Shown: positions 16,162 to 24,004 of the stretch, one piece after another
Position numbering within the stretch: position 1 is the stretch's first letter
How the letters are laid out: every line of letters begins with the position of its first letter
Position numbers and translations under genes: made by a program
DNA from: Candidatus Woesearchaeota archaeon
GTDB lineage: Archaea > Nanobdellota > Nanobdellia > Woesearchaeales > GW2011-AR4
Direction of reading: 5' to 3'
NCBI GenBank assembly: GCA_016185755.1
Contig: JACPMX010000014.1
Location: forward strand, 181,868 to 234,274
DNA length: 52,407 nucleotides
The notes under the pieces: generated by a model
What the model was told of the DNA's origin: nothing
The model's database searches: none
Seen by the model: the letters and a program-made list of their open reading frames with translations, nothing else

Positions 16162-16476
16162 GTGGCTTATGAAGTTTTATTTGTAGATGAAATAGAAGAT
16201 GATTTTATAGAAATTGGTTTAGATGATGCCAGTATACTGTCCATAAAAGATAGAGTAGAGAGAACTGCACAACACCCCAAACCGATACTTCTAACCGAGA
16301 GGGTTCTAAATACGCCACTTAGAAAAATGTCTTTTGGAAAATTCCGTTTGTTTTTGCACGTAGTAGAACCGACACAAGTAATATACTGCCTTGCTTTAAG
16401 ACACCATAATAATTGCTATAAGCCAGAAGAATTGAGAGCCGTTCTTAATATATTACGAAAAGTGAACACGGATTAA
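16162..16476 (+). CDS. RelE/ParE-superfamily toxin-like protein
   Basis: A 104-residue protein starting at a GTG 4 bases after the antitoxin stop. The pattern VLFVDEIEDDFIEI, a helical DRVERTAQHPKPI and the strands LRKMSFGKFRLFLHVVEPTQVIYCLALRHHNN fit the compact RelE/ParE fold: the KMSFGKFRLF strand resembles the LRxGxYRL strand of toxins. The expected action would be mRNA cleavage or gyrase poisoning; which one cannot be told. Surroundings are AT-rich accessory DNA. Confidence 0.65.
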   Translation: MAYEVLFVDEIEDDFIEIGLDDASILSIKDRVERTAQHPKPILLTERVLNTPLRKMSFGKFRLFLHVVEPTQVIYCLALRHHNNCYKPEELRAVLNILRKVNTD

Positions 16477-16573
16477 AAATACCCGAAGATTAATAACCCT
16501 CACTTAACACCCGAAGGTTGAACAATACCGGCAAATAGCAAATTTTAAATAATTGCTTGCTGAGCTTATTTTA

Positions 16574-17320
16574 ATGAAAAAGAGTCTTGTTTTGTTTCTT
16601 ATACTGCTGATACTGGCTTCATTCAGCATACACTCCCATGAAGATAGGCAGGATTTTGATTTAGACCATTCTGAAATGTACCCCTTAAGCCAGCTTGCTG
16701 TCGCCGGCTACGGTTCCATGGCATTTGGAGCGCTGATTCTGATCATTGTAATATTCCACAAGACAATGAATGAATTCATCAAAAAAGCAGTCTACATGCT
16801 GCTCGCCATGTCCGTACTGCTTGTGACAATCTATCTTGTCGTGACAACTCTGCATTTGAACACTATATCAATAACTAAAGGCCCTGTCCACTGGCATGCT
16901 GATTTTGAGATATTGGTTTGCGATAAGGAAATAATGCTGACAGAGCCAAAAGGATTGAGCAACAAGCAGGGCGTTGACTTGATGCATGCCCATAATGACA
17001 ACAGGATTCATGTTGAAGGAGTCCTATTGAGCGAAAAAGCCGCAAGCCTTGGCGCTTTCTTTTACGCTATTGGTGGCTCCCTATCAAGCGATGGATTGAA
17101 AGTCCCTGGAGATGAAGGGCTAACAGCTGTGCATGAAGGAGATGAATGCAATGAAAAGCCCGCTAAGTTTTATGTCTTCGTCAACGGAAAATTAATAGAA
17201 AATCCATCGGCATATGTTATTTCGCCTTACGAAAAAGTGCCTCCGGGAGACAGGATAAAGTTTGTTTTTACAGAAAAACCATTAGGGGAAATTGACCCGA
17301 ATATAAAAATAACCAAATAA
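16574..17320 (+). CDS. Membrane-anchored protein with His-rich extracellular domain
   Basis: A 248-residue protein taken from the ATG at 16574. It has a signal-like segment (SLVLFLILLILASFSIHSHE), two membrane helices (about residues 45-65 and 73-95) and an outer domain from about 110. That domain has HWHADFEILVC, LMHAHNDNRIHVEG, a Cys in DECNEKPAKFYVFVNGK, and ends with GDRIKF. A related domain occurs in the protein at 27029-27592. The His residues suggest metal binding. It sits 2 bases from a CcdA gene, so it probably acts in the same envelope redox process. Confidence 0.75.
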   Translation: MKKSLVLFLILLILASFSIHSHEDRQDFDLDHSEMYPLSQLAVAGYGSMAFGALILIIVIFHKTMNEFIKKAVYMLLAMSVLLVTIYLVVTTLHLNTISITKGPVHWHADFEILVCDKEIMLTEPKGLSNKQGVDLMHAHNDNRIHVEGVLLSEKAASLGAFFYAIGGSLSSDGLKVPGDEGLTAVHEGDECNEKPAKFYVFVNGKLIENPSAYVISPYEKVPPGDRIKFVFTEKPLGEIDPNIKITK

Positions 17321-17322
17321 AA

Positions 17323-18030
17323 ATGGCAATAGAAGCGTATCTGCCGACTTTAGGGACTGTAGTGACAACTGCATTGATAGACTCAATCAATCCGTGCGCT
17401 ATAGGGGTATTGATACTTCTTGTTTCCATAATGGTTGTATTCAAGACAAAAAGGGAGATGCTGTACTACGGCTTCATGTATGTTTTTGCCGTCTTTCTTA
17501 CATACATCCTTGCAGGCTTCGGAATTCTTTATTTCCTCAGCTCAATCCCGCTCTACATAAGCGAGTACATCTCTATAGCTGTCGGCTCCCTGATAATACT
17601 AGCAGGCCTAATAGAAATCAAGGATTTCTTCTGGTACGGCCAGGGCATCACTCTTGCAATACCTCCCGAAAGAGCAAAGCAGATACAGCAAATGACTAAA
17701 AAAATCACTTTGCCCGGGGTTTTGTTTCTGGGAGCTTTTGTTGCCGGAGTTGAGCTTCCGTGCACAGGAGCCCCTTACCTTGCAATCCTGCTGCTGCTTT
17801 CGCAAAATTTTAATTTTGCAGCATTCCTTATGCTTGTTTTATACAATATAATCTTCGTGCTGCCTTTGGTTGTGATTTTGCTTATGGTTTATTTCGGCTT
17901 CAAGATACAGAACATCAAGAGATGGAAGCAGGACAACAGGACTTACATGAGGCTTGCAACCGGCATAATATTGGTGTTTTTGGGCTGGCTCCTGATTTTG
18001 ATAGCGAACGGCACCATAACTTTCAATTAA
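17323..18030 (+). CDS. ccdA: CcdA-family transmembrane thiol electron carrier
   Basis: A 235-residue protein with about six membrane helices. The paired Cys residues are Cys25 in DSINPCAIGVLILL and Cys147 in GVELPCTGAPYLAIL, each at the N-terminal end of a membrane helix next to Pro, as in CcdA/DsbD beta domains. They carry reducing power from cytoplasmic thioredoxin to proteins outside. It follows the His-rich-domain gene by 2 bases and precedes an ATP-cone gene. A second CcdA gene lies at 22933. Confidence 0.92.
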   Translation: MAIEAYLPTLGTVVTTALIDSINPCAIGVLILLVSIMVVFKTKREMLYYGFMYVFAVFLTYILAGFGILYFLSSIPLYISEYISIAVGSLIILAGLIEIKDFFWYGQGITLAIPPERAKQIQQMTKKITLPGVLFLGAFVAGVELPCTGAPYLAILLLLSQNFNFAAFLMLVLYNIIFVLPLVVILLMVYFGFKIQNIKRWKQDNRTYMRLATGIILVFLGWLLILIANGTITFN

Positions 18031-18036
18031 ACTAAA

Positions 18037-18348
18037 ATGAAGAAGAAAAAAGTGATAAAAAGGACAAGGGACAGGACAGTTTTGCAGATAGTCAAGAGAA
18101 AAGGACATTCCGAGATTTATGACGAAAGAAAAGTATACGGTTCCTGCTTTTTCGCCTGCAGGAACGCCCATTTGAGCGAAAAGGAAGCAGAGGAGATATG
18201 CAGGAAAGTCAGCGAAGCCGTAACAAAATGGGTTAAAAAGCAAAAAATCGTTTCTTCAAATGAAATTTTTAAAAAGCTGATTGAAGAATTAAAAAAGCAC
18301 AATGAGGACGCTGCATTTTTGTATGAAACGCACAGGGATGTTTCGTAA
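18037..18348 (+). CDS. ATP-cone domain protein
   Basis: A 103-residue stand-alone ATP-cone: VIKRTRDRTVLQIVKRKGHSEIYDERKVYGSCFFACRNAHLSEKEAEEICRKV, then KIVSSNEIFKKLIEELKKHNEDAAFLYETHRD. ATP-cones bind ATP/dATP and regulate ribonucleotide reductase or, in NrdR, repress its genes. This one lacks the zinc ribbon of NrdR. It is 6 bases behind ccdA on the same strand, though a functional link is not evident. Confidence 0.85.
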   Translation: MKKKKVIKRTRDRTVLQIVKRKGHSEIYDERKVYGSCFFACRNAHLSEKEAEEICRKVSEAVTKWVKKQKIVSSNEIFKKLIEELKKHNEDAAFLYETHRDVS

Positions 18349-18449
18349 AATTATTCAAGGGCAAAGAGGATGATGGGTTTTGAGTGTAAATAACGTGGGC
18401 TATTAGACGAACGATAGTTTTTTATATATCCTTGTATTGAGTATCTGCT

Positions 18450-18677
18450 ATGGCAGAAATGGATTTTCAGAAACAAATTTTGGGCACTCTGGCAGAGATG
18501 AAGAATAGTATAGAAACCTTGAAAAAAGATATTGGTTACATAACGGAATACATAGAGGACACAAAACTTACAGACGAAGAACGAAAACAATTAGACGAAA
18601 GTATTTCAAAAGTAAAAGCAGGCAATACCTCTGATTTTGTTTCTTGGAAAACAGCAAAAAAAGAACTAGGAATGTAA
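18450..18677 (+). CDS. RelB-like antitoxin
   Basis: A 75-residue helical protein. The N-terminal part is a coiled helix (MDFQKQILGTLAEMKNSIETLKKDIGYI) and the C-terminal part ERKQLDESISKVKAGNTSDFVSWKTAKKELGM matches the toxin-binding end of archaeal RelB/antitoxins paired with RelE. It ends 1 base before the toxin gene. TATATATCC at about 18421-18430 may be its TATA box. Confidence 0.8.
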   Translation: MAEMDFQKQILGTLAEMKNSIETLKKDIGYITEYIEDTKLTDEERKQLDESISKVKAGNTSDFVSWKTAKKELGM

Positions 18678-18678
18678 A

Positions 18679-18939
18679 ATGTTCTCGGCTGAATTAAAGA
18701 AGCCAGCACTTAAATTTCTCAAATCTATCAAAGATAAAACACTTTTGAAAAGAATAAGTGACAGGATTGACGAGCTTGAGAAAAATCCTTTTCCGCAGGA
18801 TATTGAAAGAGTTGAAGGCTATAAAGATGTCAAGGTTTTCAGGGTAAGAGTTGGAGATTACAGGATACTTTATTTTGTGGATTATTCTGCTTCAAAAGTT
18901 TATATTGAAAAGATTGATAAGAGGGGTAAGGTTTATTAG
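18679..18939 (+). CDS. RelE-family toxin
   Basis: An 86-residue RelE-type protein: KKPALKFLKSIKDKTLLKRISDRIDELEKNPFPQDIERVEGYKDVKVFRVRVGDYRILYFVDYSASKVYIEKIDKRGKVY. The central FRVRVGDYRILY strand and C-terminal KIDKRGKVY carry the Arg and Tyr residues used by archaeal RelE for ribosome-dependent mRNA cleavage. It forms a compact module with the antitoxin gene immediately upstream. Confidence 0.9.
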   Translation: MFSAELKKPALKFLKSIKDKTLLKRISDRIDELEKNPFPQDIERVEGYKDVKVFRVRVGDYRILYFVDYSASKVYIEKIDKRGKVY

Positions 18940-19017
18940 AATTCGTGATGGTAATTATGCGAACTTGTGTCAAACTTTGAAAAATTATTTATATATGCCT
19001 TGTTTATAAATTATACC

Positions 19018-19692
19018 ATGAAATTTGAGCTAGTAAAATTTAATCGTAATATACCAGACAAGGAACTACTTGCTGACGTTAGGCGAGTAGCTGCCGAACT
19101 GAAACAAGATTTCTTAACATTCAATCAATATGAAGAATTAGGAAAATTTAATGCTTCTACTCCAAAACATCGTTTCGGCAGTTGGTCTAAAGTTTTGGAA
19201 AAGGCAGGACTGCCAAAAATAAGAAAGCAGTTGAATGCTAGAATAGAAAACGAAGAACTTTTCCATAATTTAGAAGAGGTTTGGACAAAACTTGGAAGAC
19301 AACCAAGAATATCAGAGATGTTTGAGCCGCTCTCCCGGTACAGTTCTGGCGTCTACAAGAGACGTTTCGGTACTTGGATGAAAGCATTAGAGAACTTTGT
19401 CTCTTACATTAACAAAGAAGAAAAAGTCTTTTCGGAAGAAGGCATAGGGAATTTAGCAGTTAAATCAGCAAATAGACATAAAACAGAACGAAGTGTGAAT
19501 TGGCGTTTACGTTTCTTAGTAATGCGTCAGGATAACTTCAAATGCCGAAATTGCGGAAACTCCCCAGCAACCGACCAGAAAATTGTACTAAATGTTGACC
19601 ATATAAAAGCATGGGCTAATGGTGGTGAAACCATATTAGAAAATCTGCAAACACTTTGTTCTAAATGTAATATTGGAAAAAGCAACCTCTAA
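19018..19692 (+). CDS. HNH endonuclease with homing-type repeats
   Basis: A 224-residue protein; the start at 19018 lies about 25 bases after a TTATTTATATAT TATA box. Two repeats ending in FGSWSKVLEKAG (about residue 55) and FGTWMKALENF (about 120) resemble the homing-endonuclease-associated HNH repeat. The C-terminal nuclease has CRNCGN, VDHIKAWANGG, NLQTLC and CNIGKSN, the full Cys-framed HNH site. No host intron or intein is seen around it. It sits with a toxin-antitoxin pair between redox-region genes, consistent with a mobile insertion. Confidence 0.85.
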   Translation: MKFELVKFNRNIPDKELLADVRRVAAELKQDFLTFNQYEELGKFNASTPKHRFGSWSKVLEKAGLPKIRKQLNARIENEELFHNLEEVWTKLGRQPRISEMFEPLSRYSSGVYKRRFGTWMKALENFVSYINKEEKVFSEEGIGNLAVKSANRHKTERSVNWRLRFLVMRQDNFKCRNCGNSPATDQKIVLNVDHIKAWANGGETILENLQTLCSKCNIGKSNL

Positions 19693-19832
19693 GCTTAGTT
19701 TTGTAAGGGTGGGCGGTGTGGAGAGTGGTGGCGGGTCAATTGATTTTTTTGTTTTCGTTAATGGCAAAAGTGCAATTCATTAAAACCAATAACTTTAAAA
19801 ATCAGCTATACAATAAAATCATCGGTGATTTC

Positions 19833-19928
19833 ATGGCAAAGGCAAAAAAAGCAAAAAAGTCAAGTGCAAAGGCAGCCAAAACTGCAAAGGCGATGGGCAA
19901 GAAAAAGAATGTATGTGAATTCTGCTGA
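19833..19928 (+). CDS. 31-residue Lys/Ala-rich protein ending CEFC
   Basis: The frame reads MAKAKKAKKSSAKAAKTAKA followed by a short KKKNVCEFC end. It is very basic apart from the terminal CxxC. Its stop codon is directly followed by the ATG of the VIT1/CCC1 transporter gene with no gap, so the two are translated together. The Lys/Ala tract recalls histone-tail-like DNA- or RNA-binding peptides, and the CEFC could hold a metal. Upstream in-frame codons exist but have no start support. Confidence 0.55.
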   Translation: MAKAKKAKKSSAKAAKTAKAMGKKKNVCEFC

Positions 19929-20645
19929 ATGAAAAAAGCCCTGGAAAAGCATCAGGAAGAAAGGAGCCGGGGAGTGTCCCGCTCTAATATAAGGGACTTC
20001 ATACTGGGCTTTCAGGACGGGCTTGTCAACACCCTTGGGCTTGTGCTAGGAGTGGCAAGCGCTGTCCAGAGTTCAAACCTAGTTCTTATCTCGGGCCTTG
20101 TCACCACGTTTGCCGAGTCCGTTTCAATGGCAGCTGTAGCCTATACAAGCACAAAAGCAGCAAGGGAATTCTATGAGGGCCAGCTCGAGAGGGAGAAAAA
20201 GGAGATAAGGGAAATCCCGCACATGGAAGTGCAGGAGATAAAGGATATCTACTACAAAAAAGGGTTTAGGGGCAAACAGCTCCAGTCTATTGTAAAAAAA
20301 ATAACCTCCAACAATAAGCTGTGGCTCGAAACGATGATGGCAGAGGAGCTAAGATTGTTCCCCGAAGATTATGAAAAGCCCGTTACAAGCGCGATTATAG
20401 TAGGCTTGTCTGCTGTCGTAGGATCTCTTGTTCCTGTATTGCCTTTTTTCTTCCTTGATGTCAGTTCAGGCATGCTGTACGCCTTGATCCTCTCAATAGC
20501 TGTGCTTTTCCTGGTAGGCTCTGTAAAAGGAAAGCTGACAATCGGCAGCTGGAAAAAGAGCGGTGTTGAGATGGCAGCTGTAGGCACAATCGCAGCATTG
20601 GTCGGCTACGCAGTTGGCTCTCTGCTTGGGGTAGTTTATGCATAG
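19929..20645 (+). CDS. VIT1/CCC1-family metal transporter
   Basis: A 238-residue membrane protein: IRDFILGFQDGLVNTLGLVLGVASA is the first helix with the conserved DGxxxxxG pattern, followed by FAESVSMAAVAYTSTKAAREFYEGQLEREKKEI, a cytosolic metal-binding helix pair, and three more membrane helices at the C-terminus. Members move Fe2+ or Mn2+ out of the cytosol. The gene starts immediately after a tiny CEFC-ending gene. Its place between copper- and thiol-related genes suggests a metal-handling region. Confidence 0.9.
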   Translation: MKKALEKHQEERSRGVSRSNIRDFILGFQDGLVNTLGLVLGVASAVQSSNLVLISGLVTTFAESVSMAAVAYTSTKAAREFYEGQLEREKKEIREIPHMEVQEIKDIYYKKGFRGKQLQSIVKKITSNNKLWLETMMAEELRLFPEDYEKPVTSAIIVGLSAVVGSLVPVLPFFFLDVSSGMLYALILSIAVLFLVGSVKGKLTIGSWKKSGVEMAAVGTIAALVGYAVGSLLGVVYA

Positions 20646-20740
20646 TAAAAAGGCCGGAATAATCCCCTGTAAACGCAAATAAGGCAATTTAAGCTTATTT
20701 CTGGAAAAATAAAGTTTAATAACTTCAGGGTTTTATGGCT

Positions 20741-20770
20741 AAATTATTTATAAAATACAAGTTGGAGGTG
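20741..20770 (+). promoter_or_regulatory. TATA box and ribosome site of the cupredoxin operon
   Basis: TTATTTATAAAATA at about 20744-20757 is followed by GGAGGTGG at 20763-20770, just before the ATG at 20776. The short distance between the two suggests transcription may begin a little further upstream or that the leader is very short. Confidence 0.45.
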
Positions 20771-20775
20771 GAAAT

Positions 20776-21189
20776 ATGAGAAAATTTGTGCTATTTTTGG
20801 TGTTAAGCGTATTTTTGCTAAGCGCATGCTCCAGGCAAAATCAGGAAGAACTTGTTGGCCAGGGAACACCGGTGCCGGGCAATCTGAATGGAAAAGCTAC
20901 TGATAATCCCGGCACTACAAAGGAATTCAGGATGACGGCAAAGCAGTTTGCCTTTGAGCCAGCAGCAATAGAAGTCAGCAAAGGCGACAGGGTAAGGCTC
21001 GTAGTGACAAGCATTGATGTTCCCCACGGAATTTCAATTCCTGAATACGGAATAAACGAAAGGCTTGATGTCGGAAAGCCGGTAACAATAGAATTCACAG
21101 CAGACAAGGAAGGAACATTTACTTCATTTTGCTCTGTATTCTGCGGCTCAGGCCACAGCAGCATGAAAGGGAAGATTGTCGTCAAGTGA
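20776..21189 (+). CDS. Lipoprotein cupredoxin with CuA ligand set (1)
   Basis: A 137-residue protein with lipobox LLSAC (Cys18) and a linker to about residue 48. The cupredoxin domain has His84 (DVPHGISI) and the run Cys119-x3-Cys123-x3-His127-x2-Met130 (CSVFCGSGHSSM), the ligand pattern of the binuclear CuA centre in cytochrome oxidase subunit II and nitrous oxide reductase. It would be lipid-anchored outside and carry electrons or copper. There are no subunit II membrane helices. It starts a run of five closely packed genes ending with a CcdA gene. Confidence 0.9.
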   Translation: MRKFVLFLVLSVFLLSACSRQNQEELVGQGTPVPGNLNGKATDNPGTTKEFRMTAKQFAFEPAAIEVSKGDRVRLVVTSIDVPHGISIPEYGINERLDVGKPVTIEFTADKEGTFTSFCSVFCGSGHSSMKGKIVVK

Positions 21190-21191
21190 AA

Positions 21192-21659
21192 ATGAAAAAA
21201 TTATTTTATTTTTTATTTTTTATAATTTTTATTGCCTCAATCAATGCCTGTTCAAAGGCAGAGCAAAATCAAAAAACTCCAGAAATACAGGCAAAAGATG
21301 TTTCTGTGCTGAATCCAGAGCAAGTTGTGGTTCTATACTTTCAATCATGGAATGATAAAAAATATGATGTGATGTACTTGCTTATATCCGATGGCTTTAA
21401 ACAGATTGAGCCAACTGCAAATACATTTGATGGCTTTCAGCTTTATATGGACTCATTTTTTGAGACGGAAAATGAAATAAGACTCGTTGAGGCAAAACAA
21501 GCTTATCAAGGAGATAACGAGGCTGGCGTAACCTATGAGATTGAAATAACAAGCAAAGACGGCTCAAGAAAAGAATTTGGAAATGCCTACACCCTTAAAA
21601 AGCGTGAAAACGGATGGAAATTAATTCACCCTTACGGAGAGCACATTGACACAAGCTAA
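21192..21659 (+). CDS. Lipoprotein with NTF2/SnoaL-like domain
   Basis: A 155-residue protein starting 2 bases after the cupredoxin stop. The signal peptide ends near NACSK (Cys at about residue 18), a lipobox-like site. The remainder (PEQVVVLYFQSWNDKKYDVMYLLISDGF, then strands ending GWKLIHPYG) has the helix-then-sheet pattern of NTF2-like or DUF4878 domains. These domains often act as small binding modules in envelopes. The next frame begins within its last 14 bases. Confidence 0.65.
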   Translation: MKKLFYFLFFIIFIASINACSKAEQNQKTPEIQAKDVSVLNPEQVVVLYFQSWNDKKYDVMYLLISDGFKQIEPTANTFDGFQLYMDSFFETENEIRLVEAKQAYQGDNEAGVTYEIEITSKDGSRKEFGNAYTLKKRENGWKLIHPYGEHIDTS

Positions 21660-22491
21660 ATATCTAGTTTTTATCTTTATGGTACCTGCGTTCATTGCTT
21701 TAGTTAGCGCCCATTCTTCTTATCTGTTCGGCATAAGCCTGGATTTTGACAAGGAGCTTAAGTCAGGCGCCATAGGGGCTGCACAGGAATTCCTTAACAC
21801 AAGCGGGGAGCCTTTAAGCTTTGACCTTGACAAAGGGCTGATAATGGTGCATTTCGAGCCGGAGCAGAGAAATTATGTCGAAGTGAACACGATTGACTAT
21901 TCTGTGCAGGGCATGAGGAATGAAAATCTCAAGCATAAAGATGAGGAAAAAGTCCTTACAAAAGAGCAAGGCTCTGAAATTGCAAGAGCCTTTTTTGAAA
22001 CTCTGCCCAATAATGTAAAATCCGAGCTTAAGTATAATCCTGAAATTTCCGAGGTTGACGGCACTTACTTTTACAAATGGTTTAGGCATGTGAACGGTGT
22101 TTTAATAATTGATGAAAATTTTATGGTTAATGTCGATGCTGTCAATGGGAATATAATAGCGTGGCGCCTGTCGATTTTCGATTACCCGAAAGAATCAATT
22201 GGCACAGTCCCTGCAATAAGCAGGAATGTTGCTGCAAAAGTCGCTGAGCTTAGCTTTAATGCCCCGCCTGTCAAGGGCTTCGAGCCTTATTTGATAATTT
22301 ATGCAAGGGATCCCATATGGGTCAACAGGCTGCAGGGCCAATTCTATCCATACTTTGTTGGAGTGAGCGGAGTAGACGGGTCAATAGCATTCACAGGCAC
22401 AGTCCCGGGTGAAGTTCCGAAAGGATATGGTACAAGCCAGGTTGAGGCTGTCGAAACTGATTTAATCAAAGCTATTTACAATAAAAAATGA
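21646..22491 (+). CDS. Secreted PepSY-like protein
   Basis: A 281-residue exported protein. A TTG start at 21646 gives a signal peptide with a Lys (TQAKYLVFIFMVPAFIALVSAHS); an ATG at 21679 is the alternative. The mature part contains two related segments, LTKEQGSEIARAFFETLP...FYKWFRHVNGVLIIDENFMVNVDAVNGNIIAWRL and AISRNVAAKVAELSF...YFVGVSGVDGSIAF, which resemble PepSY folds. It lies between two CuA-type cupredoxins in the same transcription unit and may assist their folding or binding. Confidence 0.65.
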   Translation: MTQAKYLVFIFMVPAFIALVSAHSSYLFGISLDFDKELKSGAIGAAQEFLNTSGEPLSFDLDKGLIMVHFEPEQRNYVEVNTIDYSVQGMRNENLKHKDEEKVLTKEQGSEIARAFFETLPNNVKSELKYNPEISEVDGTYFYKWFRHVNGVLIIDENFMVNVDAVNGNIIAWRLSIFDYPKESIGTVPAISRNVAAKVAELSFNAPPVKGFEPYLIIYARDPIWVNRLQGQFYPYFVGVSGVDGSIAFTGTVPGEVPKGYGTSQVEAVETDLIKAIYNKK

Positions 22492-22931
22492 AAAAAATAA
22501 TCATGGTTTTGGTGCTTGCAACATTCATTATCAGCGCATGCTCAAAAGAGGATGACGACACAGCAAAAGCAAGAAAAATAATAGAATACCACAAGAAGAA
22601 ATTTGACAGCCTTCCCTTAAGCGGCAAAGTGATAAATGGGGTAAGGGAAATTGAGGTGAAAGGCTCGCAATATGAATGGCAGCCGGAAAATATTGTAGTT
22701 AAAAAAGGCGAAAAGGTAAGATTGCTTGTTGCAAGCCTTGATGTGCCTCATGGCTTTGAGATTGAGGGAATAGTAATACCTGGCTGGGATATTGGCAAGC
22801 TTATTAAAAAAGGCGATACAGCTGTTCTTGAATTTACAGCGGAAGAGGCAGGCTCATGGGATACGGTATGCACGGGCTATTGCGGGCCCGGCCACGGCAC
22901 AATGAAGAGAAAGTTTATAGTGAGGGAATAA
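22488..22931 (+). CDS. Lipoprotein cupredoxin with CuA ligand set (2)
   Basis: A 147-residue protein with lipobox IISAC (Cys18). The cupredoxin domain carries His88 (DVPHGFEI) and Cys128-x3-Cys132-x3-His136-x2-Met139 (CTGYCGPGHGTM), again the CuA pattern. It is a paralog of the protein at 20776-21189. Its ATG overlaps the preceding stop by 4 bases, and a CcdA gene follows after 1 base; CcdA could supply the reductant that keeps the CuA cysteines reduced for copper loading. Confidence 0.9.
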   Translation: MKKIIMVLVLATFIISACSKEDDDTAKARKIIEYHKKKFDSLPLSGKVINGVREIEVKGSQYEWQPENIVVKKGEKVRLLVASLDVPHGFEIEGIVIPGWDIGKLIKKGDTAVLEFTAEEAGSWDTVCTGYCGPGHGTMKRKFIVRE

Positions 22932-22932
22932 G

Positions 22933-23913
22933 ATGGAAAAATCAAAAATAATAATCGCAGTCGTATTCTTGCTGTTAATCCCTTTATCCTTTGCGCAAAC
23001 AGGACTTGAAAAAATAAGCGAGTACAACCAGCAGCAGGCTGTTTTCTACCTTCAAAACCTCTCTTTTTTCGTTGCATTTATCGGCGGAATGATAAGCGTC
23101 CTGCTGCCCTGCACACTTGCAATCCTGCCTGCCTTCTTTGCCTACACTTTCAAGGAAAGAAAGGAAATAACGAAAATGACGCTTGTCTTCTTTGCAGGAT
23201 TTTCATTGATATTCATAATACTTGGAATTTTTGCATCTGCAATAGGCCAGACTTTGACATCGATACAAGTTGCTGACACAAAGCTTTTGATTTTTGCAGC
23301 TGGAATTTTATTGGTTGTTTTTGGAGTCATGACCGCGCTCGGCAAGGGCTTTTCCTTCATCCAAATCGGCGCGAAAACAGGCCACGACATTTTCGGAATT
23401 TTTTCATTCGGGATACTTTTCGGCTTGGGATGGAGTGCATGCCTTGGCCCGGTTCTTGCGGGCATACTGCTCATAGCATCTACATTCCACAATTATTTCT
23501 ATGCAGCCACTTTGCTTTTCTTCTATTCGCTGGGGCTGTTTGTTCCGTTATTCCTGATTTCAGTCCTTTTTGACAAGTACAACCTGACGCAGAAGGCATG
23601 GGTTAAGGGAAAAGAATTTGAAGTCAAAATATTCGGAAAAACATTTTTTATGCACACAACAAAAATTGTTGCAGGCATTTTGCTTATTGCCTCTGGCTTA
23701 ACCTTTATAGTTTTCAACGGAACAAGCATCATAAATAACCTTGACCCTTTGAGGACTTCAGTTTACGCATATCTTTTCGAGGACAGATTGTTTGAGCTGC
23801 CTTATATTAACATACTGGGGCTGTTTTTATTTGTGCTATTCGTTTCAATCGTTGGCTATTTTTTATATAAAAACAAGAAAAAACCTCAAACTGAGCTTTA
23901 TGAACGGAAATAA
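22933..23913 (+). CDS. ccdA: CcdA-family transmembrane thiol electron carrier, with signal peptide
   Basis: A 326-residue membrane protein. A signal-like segment (IIIAVVFLLLIPLSFAQ) precedes the core. Cys60 lies in GGMISVLLPCTLAILPAFFAY and Cys170 in FGLGWSACLGPVLAG, the paired helix-start cysteines of CcdA. A short extra loop and one or two more helices at the C-terminus make it longer than the CcdA at 17323. It passes reducing equivalents outward, plausibly to the two cupredoxins upstream and the thioredoxin-like proteins downstream. Confidence 0.92.
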   Translation: MEKSKIIIAVVFLLLIPLSFAQTGLEKISEYNQQQAVFYLQNLSFFVAFIGGMISVLLPCTLAILPAFFAYTFKERKEITKMTLVFFAGFSLIFIILGIFASAIGQTLTSIQVADTKLLIFAAGILLVVFGVMTALGKGFSFIQIGAKTGHDIFGIFSFGILFGLGWSACLGPVLAGILLIASTFHNYFYAATLLFFYSLGLFVPLFLISVLFDKYNLTQKAWVKGKEFEVKIFGKTFFMHTTKIVAGILLIASGLTFIVFNGTSIINNLDPLRTSVYAYLFEDRLFELPYINILGLFLFVLFVSIVGYFLYKNKKKPQTELYERK

Positions 23914-23964
23914 ACGCATTTAGGCCTTTTTTTGCCAAGAAAAGCCTTTTGAAAACATCGTTTT

Positions 23965-23982
23965 TCAAGTAAAATATATATA
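23965..23982 (+). promoter_or_regulatory. TATA box ahead of the Cys-cluster membrane protein
   Basis: AAAATATATATAAGAA lies about 25-40 bases before the ATG at 24005. It follows a GGCC-T7-GCC run at about 23932-23945 that may end the upstream transcript, so a new unit seems to start here. Confidence 0.5.
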
Positions 23983-24004
23983 AGAAAGCCCCTTTACAGC
24001 AAGA

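Noticed and set aside
20776-22931. Cytochrome c oxidase subunit II genes
   Set aside because: The CuA ligand pattern is present, but the proteins are short lipoproteins without the two membrane helices of subunit II, and no subunit I gene lies nearby.
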